The position numbers and the translations under genes were made by a program. Positions 1 to 4,534 of a stretch of 7,438 nt of DNA are shown here, piece by piece. This stretch comes from Oscillospiraceae bacterium (GTDB taxonomy: Bacteria; Bacillota_A; Clostridia; Oscillospirales; CAG-272): positions 1 to 7,438 of the forward strand of contig SVSO01000147.1 of NCBI GenBank assembly GCA_015064195.1. The letters run 5' to 3'. Positions within the stretch are counted from its first letter, which is position 1, and each line of letters opens with the position of its first letter. The notes below the pieces were generated by a model. It was not told the DNA's origin. It worked only from the letters and a program-made list of their open reading frames with translations, and searched no databases.

Positions 1-230
1 GATTCTTCCGGCTGGCGAAGGAGTACACGAAGATCGAAGCCCTCGACCGCGAGACGCTGCTGACCTTTGTTGAGAAGATCGAGGTCGGCCCCAAGGTTCT
101 GCCGGATGGCATGAAAGTCGCCTCCCGCAGGAATACACCTTACCGGCAGAGCGTGCGGATTTTCTACAAATTCATCGGCGAGCTGGAGGGCGAGCCGGTC
201 AGAACCATGTCACAGGCTGTAAACGATTAG
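1..230 (+). CDS. Large serine recombinase, C-terminal end (5' truncated by window)
   Basis: Reading frame 3 is open from the window edge to the TAG at 228-230 and gives 75 residues ending in SQAVND. The pattern AKEYTKIEALDRETLLTFVEKIEV, followed by a basic stretch and VRIFYKFIGEL, is what I recognise as the C-terminal DUF4368-type tail of clostridial large serine recombinases (the TndX/Tn4451-TnpX group). These enzymes cut and rejoin DNA at attachment sites to integrate or excise conjugative and mobilisable elements. The catalytic serine domain lies upstream, outside the window, so activity cannot be judged. Such genes often sit at one end of their element, so an element boundary could lie just downstream. 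The family call rests on a short tail and memory of the family. Confidence 0.75.
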   Translation, partial: FFRLAKEYTKIEALDRETLLTFVEKIEVGPKVLPDGMKVASRRNTPYRQSVRIFYKFIGELEGEPVRTMSQAVND

Positions 231-284
231 AGCCGAAGCAGCGGTTTAAACGGCGATTTTTAAGATGGAACGGGAACATCAGGG

Positions 285-371
285 GAGGTTGGTGTCAACC
301 TGAAGCAGGGCTACAACGGTGAGCTGACCTCCAAGCAGGCCGGTTCCATCGGCGGTCAGATGGTCAAGAAC
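285..371 (+). pseudogene. Remnant of an alpha/beta-type small acid-soluble spore protein gene
   Basis: One frame reads EVGVNLKQGYNGELTSKQAG followed by SIGGQMVKN. This matches the conserved core of alpha/beta SASPs of Clostridia: a GV-L segment, then a Gly-rich LTS-xx-G-xx-GG-xMVK segment. SASPs coat spore DNA and protect it against damage. The fragment is broken at both ends. Upstream, the same frame reads DGTGTSG back to a TAA at 261-263, with no SASP N-terminus and no start codon. Downstream of 371 it continues as VKPVRSASF, unlike the usual MIE-type C-terminus. I read it as a dead piece left by recombination or deletion. It implies a spore-forming host or donor. Confidence 0.6.
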
Positions 372-444
372 GTGAAACCCGTACGAAGCGCGAGCTTTGT
401 GCGGGCGAGCCGCATACTGAAAGAGCATAAAGCTGAGGTGACAT

Positions 445-561
445 ATGAATTTTTCCTTACTGTATAACAGGCATCCGGACGTAAATGATCGCATCTGCAT
501 ACGGGTTTATTATCCGGGGCCTCAACAGAATAGAGGTGATAAATTAAAGAAAAGTATTTAA
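445..561 (+). CDS. Small ORF, 38 codons, possibly a truncated phage or element gene
   Basis: ATG at 445 is preceded by GAGGTGA with suitable spacing, and the frame runs to TAA at 559-561. The product starts MNFSLLYNRHPDVNDRICIR and ends basic (DKLKKSI). The start has the feel of the N-terminus of small phage structural-region proteins in Clostridia (a short lead, then PDVND-R-x-x-x-R-V), after which the sequence seems to lose the family pattern at about residue 22. That resemblance is from memory and weak. It could equally be a chance ORF in a degraded region. It ends 18 bases before the lacI-type promoter and is probably unrelated to the sugar operon. Confidence 0.25.
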   Translation: MNFSLLYNRHPDVNDRICIRVYYPGPQQNRGDKLKKSI

Positions 562-578
562 AAAATTATGGAGATCTC

Positions 579-607
579 TTGACAAATGAAAATATGCATG
601 TTATAAT
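579..607 (+). promoter_or_regulatory. Consensus SigA (sigma-70) promoter of the LacI-family gene
   Basis: TTGACA at 579-584 and TATAAT at 602-607 are both exact consensus hexamers with the optimal 17-base spacer, in an AT-rich stretch. Transcription should start around 613-615, immediately before or inside the operator-like palindrome at 616-629, and give a leader of only about 25-35 bases. A full-consensus promoter for a repressor gene suggests that the operator beside it holds expression down. Confidence 0.93.
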
Positions 608-615
608 TTAATAAA

Positions 616-629
616 AGAAAACGATTACT
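616..629 (+). promoter_or_regulatory. Probable LacI-family autoregulatory operator
   Basis: AGAAAACGATTACT matches the perfect palindrome AGTAAACGTTTACT, found twice upstream of the downstream operon, at 12 of 14 positions, with the central CG kept. It begins 9 bases after the -10 hexamer and so covers the expected transcription start, where a bound repressor would block RNA polymerase. LacI-family proteins typically bind palindromes with a central CG, where a hinge leucine enters the minor groove. The two mismatches suggest weaker binding than at the operon sites. The core also fits the CcpA cre pattern except at the outermost bases, so catabolite control is an alternative. Confidence 0.7.
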
Positions 630-631
630 TC

Positions 632-642
632 GGGGGAAGGTG
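632..642 (+). promoter_or_regulatory. Shine-Dalgarno region that conflicts with the GTG start
   Basis: GGGGGAAGGTG is the only purine-rich ribosome site before the LacI-family gene. The first usable standard start codon, GTG at 640-642, lies inside it, leaving almost no spacer. The AAGGTG part (637-642) is 6 bases upstream of an ATA codon at 649-651, which is where the family's usual N-terminus would begin. Initiation at ATA, or an ATG that has changed to ATA, would explain the layout. Confidence 0.5.
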
Positions 643-1674
643 CACACTATAGCGTCGCAAAAAAAGGTAACCATACGTGATATCGTTCGTGCAACGGGCT
701 ATTCAACTGCCACGGTTTCCCGCGTGTTGAACCAAACCAATCAGTTTTACAGCATTGAGACACGCTCTAAGATTGAACAAGCGGCAAAAGAGTTGGGCTA
801 TGTTCCCAATATGTATGCCAAGGTTCTGAAAACAAACAAAACCAATAACATTGCACTGCTCGTCCCGCAAATGAGCGGCTTCTATGCCGGGGTTTTCAGT
901 GGACTGCAGATCAGGACGAGCCTCTCCGGATACTCGGTCAGCATCTATTCTGCCAACAATCAGGTTGAGCAAGAGGAAATGAACATCCGCAGTCTCTGCG
1001 GGCTGCCGTGTGACGGCATTGTCGTTGCCAGCGGTTTTCTGAACCCGGAGCACCTGCAAACTCTGCGTGAGACGAATCTCCCTATGATATCCGTAGAATC
1101 CATGATCGGTGCAGATGATGTTCCATTTATCGGTATTCCCGACCGCGATGCGACGGCGCAGGCTGTCGGACATCTGCTGAATCTCGGACATCGGAGAATT
1201 GCCTGTTTTACCGCGCCACTTCAGTATTCTGTACTCAAAGAGAGATATGCAGGCTATCTGCAAGCATTTGAAACACGCGGACTCGATGCAGATCTTTCTC
1301 TTGTCTTTTCAGATCCCCTGTTTGAACGCTCAGGCGATGTTAAGCAGTATCAGGCAATCAAAGAGGTGCTGGCATCGCATGAATTTACTGCCGCTATGGC
1401 ATTTTCCGATGATACAGCCGGCATGATTCTGCGTGCCGCGCATGATCTTGGCATCTCAGTTCCGGACGATCTCTCTGTGATCGGATTTGACGACACTGCA
1501 GTCTCCGCGTATTTTGTTCCGTCGCTTACCACCGTCAGACAGGATGCATATGCGCTCGGATGCGGTGCGGCGGAGATGATACTCGAGGTGATTACAACCG
1601 GACGGACAGCATCAAGACTTCTCACCGCCGATCTGGTGGTGAGAGAATCCGCAGCGGCACTGAAGGTTCGCTGA
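640..1674 (+). CDS. LacI-family transcriptional repressor of the sugar operon
   Basis: The 344-residue product has the standard LacI/GalR layout and length. An N-terminal helix-turn-helix (residues 10-31, VTIRDIVRATGYSTATVSRV) is followed by the third helix and a hinge NMYAKVLKT (57-65) whose Leu63 is the expected minor-groove lever. The periplasmic-binding-protein-like effector domain follows (about 70-344), with the family signatures LGHRRIACF, the SDDTAGMILRA region, VIGFDD and PSLTTVRQD. It should act as a dimer in the cytoplasm and release DNA, or rarely bind it, on binding a sugar ligand. The target is very likely the palindrome at 616-629, 1739-1752 and 1834-1847, so it would control both itself and the downstream genes. 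The annotated start is GTG at 640, but this overlaps the ribosome site. A start at the ATA codon 649 would give the more typical N-terminus ASQKKVTIRD. The inducer is unknown; the neighbouring hydrolase suggests a rhamnoside-like or other glycoside. Confidence 0.93.
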   Translation: MHTIASQKKVTIRDIVRATGYSTATVSRVLNQTNQFYSIETRSKIEQAAKELGYVPNMYAKVLKTNKTNNIALLVPQMSGFYAGVFSGLQIRTSLSGYSVSIYSANNQVEQEEMNIRSLCGLPCDGIVVASGFLNPEHLQTLRETNLPMISVESMIGADDVPFIGIPDRDATAQAVGHLLNLGHRRIACFTAPLQYSVLKERYAGYLQAFETRGLDADLSLVFSDPLFERSGDVKQYQAIKEVLASHEFTAAMAFSDDTAGMILRAAHDLGISVPDDLSVIGFDDTAVSAYFVPSLTTVRQDAYALGCGAAEMILEVITTGRTASRLLTADLVVRESAAALKVR

Positions 1675-1688
1675 ATAATGGTATTTCA

Positions 1689-1730
1689 GATACAGGCAGC
1701 TCATTCCCGGGATGCTGCCCGGTATCTTTT
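1689..1730 (+). terminator. Likely Rho-independent terminator of the LacI-family gene
   Basis: Fourteen bases after the stop codon, GATAC (1689-1693) and GGCAGC (1695-1700) can pair with GCTGCC (1714-1719) and GTATC (1722-1726). This gives an 11-bp stem with a small bulge and a 13-base loop, followed by TTTT (1727-1730). The U-run is short, so termination may be partial, letting some readthrough enter the downstream operon. The 3' arm overlaps the start of the duplicated operator segment. Confidence 0.65.
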
Positions 1731-1738
1731 ATACAAAA

Positions 1739-1752
1739 AGTAAACGTTTACT
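1739..1752 (+). promoter_or_regulatory. Operator 1 of the sugar operon (14-bp perfect palindrome)
   Basis: AGTAAACGTTTACT is a perfect 14-bp palindrome with a central CG, the type of site bound by LacI/GalR dimers. It is identical to the site at 1834-1847 and matches 12 of 14 bases of the site by the repressor's own promoter. It lies 157 bases before the first gene of the operon. The TTTACT at its right end followed by TACACTATAT (1763-1772) could be part of a weak promoter, but I see no convincing -35/-10 pair in this gap. Confidence 0.85.
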
Positions 1753-1833
1753 GCACAGCTCGTACACTATATCGGACGGAAGCTGTCTGGCTGCAGGCCT
1801 CATCCCCCCTGTGTATGGGTATCTTTTACAAAG

Positions 1834-1847
1834 AGTAAACGTTTACT
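1834..1847 (+). promoter_or_regulatory. Operator 2 of the sugar operon (14-bp perfect palindrome)
   Basis: This is a second exact AGTAAACGTTTACT, with its centre 95 bp after that of operator 1, close to nine helical turns, so repressors on both sites would face the same side of the DNA. It ends 61 bases before the ATG of the binding-protein gene. It could act as a roadblock to transcription started upstream, or as one foot of a repression loop. The same core is cre-like (only the outermost base pair departs from the CcpA consensus), so CcpA could also bind. Confidence 0.85.
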
Positions 1848-1874
1848 GTCACTGCCGTACAGAAAGTACGACAG
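1846..1874 (+). other. Possible small hairpin in the operon leader
   Basis: CGTAC (1856-1860) and GTACG (1866-1870) pair around an AGAAA loop, and outer CTGT (1846-1849) and ACAG (1871-1874) can extend the stem across an unpaired CACTGC. It would form in the 5' leader just after operator 2, well before the ribosome site at 1896-1901. It has no U-run and does not sequester the ribosome site. It may stabilise the transcript or be incidental. Confidence 0.25.
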
Positions 1875-1908
1875 ATCTTAAAAATCATTTTTTACAGGAG
1901 GTTTTTCC

Positions 1909-3336
1909 ATGAAACGCATACTCTCGATTCTCATTCTCGCGGCACTGCTCACATCCGCAGCTTCCTGCGGCAGCACGTCCGGCAGTACGGATACGACTGT
2001 TCCCGACACTGCAGAAACAACGCTTTCCGAAGAAGAGGCCATGATGCCAAAGACTGTCAAGGACTTCGGAGGCGAAAATTTCCACATCATCGGCATGAGC
2101 GACAATGTCTATGTCGCTGCGGAAGAACAGAACGGAAACGCAATCAATGACGCGCTTTACAATCGTGACCTTGAGACAGAATCCAAGCTGAATATCGACA
2201 TTACTTATGAACTCCATCCCAGCAAAGACATCTTTGGCATCGCACAGAAGTCCATCATGTCCGGCGATCACACCCATGACCTCATCATCAACCATGTCAA
2301 CATCGGTCTTACGAATTATGCTTCCGAGAATCTTGTCGTGGACTGGAACACCGTTCCGCACGTTGACTTTACAAAGCCGTACTGGTTCAAAGGTATCATC
2401 GACTCCATTTCCATCAACGGAAAATCCCCGTATGCCGCCAGTGATATTACCATTCAGGAAGTCATCATCATGCTCTACAACAAGCAGCTTGGCGCAGACC
2501 TCGGCATCAGCAGTCTCTATGACTACGTTTACGACGGCACATGGACGTGGGATAAGCTCGCGGAGATTTCCGCATCCGTGAAGAGCGACATCAACGGCGA
2601 CACGAAGTACACGGTAGACGACCGCTACGGCATCGCGATCTACTGCTGCGGCTCATCGTGGCGGCTTCGCAGTATTCCCTCCTCCTGCAACCAGTTCCTC
2701 TATAAGAATACGGAGGACGGCATCACGCTCGTCGTCAACAATGAAAAGACGCAGTCGGTGTTGGATAAAATCTGTGCACTGTTCAATGGCGGCGGCGGAT
2801 TCATCATCAAGGGCGGCACAGCAAATCTGCAGGACGCAGTCGCCATGTTCTCAAAGGGCAATTACCTCACCTTCTTTGTAAACAGTGCATCCGCCCCCTC
2901 GCTGTACAACAATCTGCCGTTCGACTACGGTATTCTCCCTCTGCCGAAATATGACGAGGCTCAGGAAAATTACAGCTCCCTCAGCTGGAGTGCAAGTCTG
3001 CTCATCCCGACTACCGCTGACATCGAGAAATCCGGTCTCGTTTCTGAGTGGCTGTCCTATTATGGCTATAAGCTCGTCCGCCCTGAATTCTACGATTCCA
3101 TGTTCAGCGTTCGTTTCTCGCAGGATGAGGACTCCACCAAAATGCTGGATATCATCTTCGACAACATCGTATTTGACCCCGGCATGAACTTCTCGTCTCC
3201 CGGCTTCTACAGCTATTTTGACAACATGGTTATGAATAACGTGAAGAATTTCTCATCGTACTATTCATCCAGAGAGGCAGCTGAACTGAAATATATTGAA
3301 GAGCTGAACGAATCCTTTGCAAACTTCGGAAACTGA
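1909..3336 (+). CDS. Extracellular solute-binding lipoprotein, carbohydrate type
   Basis: This 475-residue protein has a lipoprotein signal: MKR, a hydrophobic segment, and a lipobox ending AASC with Cys20 as the lipidation site. A Ser/Thr/Asp/Glu-rich linker (about 21-45) follows. The mature part resembles the clostridial clade of family 1 sugar-binding proteins, including GTWTWDKLAEI, DDRYGIA and a mid-protein YGILPLPKYD segment. It should sit on the outer face of the membrane and capture a carbohydrate. Residues 227-238 (DINGDTKYTVDD) have the Asp-x-Asn-x-Asp spacing of an EF-hand-like calcium loop. AGGAGG at 1896-1901, seven bases before the ATG, fixes the start. It is the first gene of the operon and follows two operators. 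Oddly, no ABC permease or ATPase gene follows; an MFS carrier does. The protein may share a promiscuous ABC transporter encoded elsewhere, feed the MFS carrier indirectly, or serve as a sensor. Confidence 0.88.
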   Translation: MKRILSILILAALLTSAASCGSTSGSTDTTVPDTAETTLSEEEAMMPKTVKDFGGENFHIIGMSDNVYVAAEEQNGNAINDALYNRDLETESKLNIDITYELHPSKDIFGIAQKSIMSGDHTHDLIINHVNIGLTNYASENLVVDWNTVPHVDFTKPYWFKGIIDSISINGKSPYAASDITIQEVIIMLYNKQLGADLGISSLYDYVYDGTWTWDKLAEISASVKSDINGDTKYTVDDRYGIAIYCCGSSWRLRSIPSSCNQFLYKNTEDGITLVVNNEKTQSVLDKICALFNGGGGFIIKGGTANLQDAVAMFSKGNYLTFFVNSASAPSLYNNLPFDYGILPLPKYDEAQENYSSLSWSASLLIPTTADIEKSGLVSEWLSYYGYKLVRPEFYDSMFSVRFSQDEDSTKMLDIIFDNIVFDPGMNFSSPGFYSYFDNMVMNNVKNFSSYYSSREAAELKYIEELNESFANFGN

Positions 3337-3355
3337 TCCTCCTGGAGGATATATC

Positions 3356-4534
3356 ATGCTTTTGCTTATCATTATTTATATCGCTTTTATCGGTCTCGGC
3401 GTGCCGGACTCCCTCATCGGCTCTGCATGGCCGGCCATCTACCGCGACTGGAGTATGCCGGAATACGCGGTCAGCCTTATCACCTTTACGATCTCCGGAT
3501 GCACCGTCCTTTCCAGCATCTTCAGTACCGGCATTATCAACCGGTTCGGCACACAGAAGGTTGCGGCGGTAAGCACCGTCATGACCGCACTCGCACTGCT
3601 CGGATTCTCGTTTTCGCCGAACTTCGTTGTGATGTGGCTATGCGCAATCCCACTCGGCATTGGCGCAGGCGCTATCGATGCCGGCCTCAATAACTACATC
3701 GCCCTGCATTACAGTGCAAATCACATGAATTATCTTCATTGCTTCTACGGAATCGGCGTTTCCTGCAGCCCCTACCTGATGTCAGTCGCCCTGTCCGACG
3801 CCGGATGGCGCGTCGGATATCGGTCCGCATTTATCGTGCAAGGCATTATTGCGGCGATCCTCATTTTCTCGTTTCCTCTGTGGAAGAAGAATGCCGCCGC
3901 CGATGCCGGAGAGGAAGAGCCGGCAAAAACGCTGTCACTGAAGCAGCTTCTGTCCATTTCCAAGCTGCGCTGTGCATGGGTCATCATGCTTGCGACCAAC
4001 GCCATCGAATATGTCTGCGGCGTATGGGGAAGCTACTATCTGGTAGAAGCGAAAGGCCTTTCGCCGGCGGACGGTGCATTGGCTCTGACACTTTATTATG
4101 CCGGTATGGCACTCGGCAGATTTTTCTCCGGTCTGATCGCAAAGAAGATTTCCACATGGAAGCGAATCTACATCGGCTGCGGACTTCTGCTCGCCGCGAT
4201 CGTCATGCTCCTTGTTCCCGGCACGACAGCCCTCTCGGTCGCCGGTCTGTTTATGGTCGGCTTCGGAAACGGCTCGATCTACCCGAACTTCATTCATCTG
4301 ACACCGCACTGCTTCGGCAAGGACATCTCTCAGGCGGTCATGGGCTCGCTGATCGCCATGGCGTATGTGGGTGTTATGCTTGCACCGCCGCTGTTCGGAT
4401 TTATCAATGTTTTCTTCAAGGCGAGCAGCTTTCCCATCTTCACCTCGGCGCTGTACGCTGTCATGAGCGTGTCGATTTATGTGTTTGTCAGACAGCTGAA
4501 GGCAGAGAATAAATATGATAAGGAGAATTCGTGA
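3356..4534 (+). CDS. MFS sugar permease (fucose-permease-like)
   Basis: This is a 392-residue, strongly hydrophobic protein with about 12 membrane segments, in two halves joined by a charged cytoplasmic loop (KKNAAADAGEEEPAKTLSLK, about residues 180-200). The start IYIAFIGLGVPDSLIGSAWP and the segment GIGAGAIDAGLNNYIALHY recall MFS carriers of the COG0738 (FucP-like) group. Buried acidic residues Asp18 (GVPDS) and Asp108 (GAIDAGLNN) are candidates for proton coupling or sugar contact. The expected role is proton-driven uptake of a mono- or small oligosaccharide. I chose ATG 3356 because GGAGG at 3344-3348 precedes it by seven bases; an upstream in-frame TTG at 3317 lies inside the previous gene and lacks a ribosome site. 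It starts 19 bases after the binding-protein stop and its TGA overlaps the next ATG by one base (TGATG), so the genes are probably translationally coupled. Efflux or another substrate cannot be excluded. Confidence 0.87.
   Translation: MLLLIIIYIAFIGLGVPDSLIGSAWPAIYRDWSMPEYAVSLITFTISGCTVLSSIFSTGIINRFGTQKVAAVSTVMTALALLGFSFSPNFVVMWLCAIPLGIGAGAIDAGLNNYIALHYSANHMNYLHCFYGIGVSCSPYLMSVALSDAGWRVGYRSAFIVQGIIAAILIFSFPLWKKNAAADAGEEEPAKTLSLKQLLSISKLRCAWVIMLATNAIEYVCGVWGSYYLVEAKGLSPADGALALTLYYAGMALGRFFSGLIAKKISTWKRIYIGCGLLLAAIVMLLVPGTTALSVAGLFMVGFGNGSIYPNFIHLTPHCFGKDISQAVMGSLIAMAYVGVMLAPPLFGFINVFFKASSFPIFTSALYAVMSVSIYVFVRQLKAENKYDKENS

Larger units (their letters stand above)
1721..1861 (+). repeat. Imperfect duplication of an operator-bearing segment
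   Basis: Copy 1 begins at 1721 and copy 2 at 1818. Both begin GGTATCTTTT, continue through ACAAA-rich sequence into the same 14-bp palindrome, and then share CTG. The shorter CGTACA recurs at 1761-1766 and 1856-1861, at the same 95-base offset as the palindromes; the leading GGTATC is offset by 97 because of a two-base indel. The copies are about 35 bases of strong similarity followed by weaker similarity. The simplest reading is an old tandem duplication of a regulatory module, with selection keeping the palindrome exact. Confidence 0.7.

Noticed and set aside
219..230. GTAAACGATTAG, a 10/12 match to the operator core
   Set aside because: It lies in the last codons of the recombinase, 350 bases from the promoter, and lacks the symmetric right half; chance is likely.
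279..500. A 73-codon minus-strand open frame
   Set aside because: It is antisense to the SASP fragment and the small ORF, has no evident ribosome site, and its protein is not recognisable.
1740..1900. A SigA promoter for the operon in the gap
   Set aside because: Candidates such as TTTACT at 1747 with TATATC at 1768, or TTTACA at 1825, have poor spacing or a poor partner hexamer, so none is listed as a feature, though a promoter must exist here or readthrough must supply the operon.
1885..2361. A 158-codon minus-strand open frame
   Set aside because: It is antisense to the binding-lipoprotein signal peptide and N-terminal region; codon-bias shadow.
3317..3355. Upstream TTG start for the MFS permease
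   Set aside because: It would lie inside the binding-protein gene with no ribosome site; ATG 3356 has GGAGG at ideal spacing.
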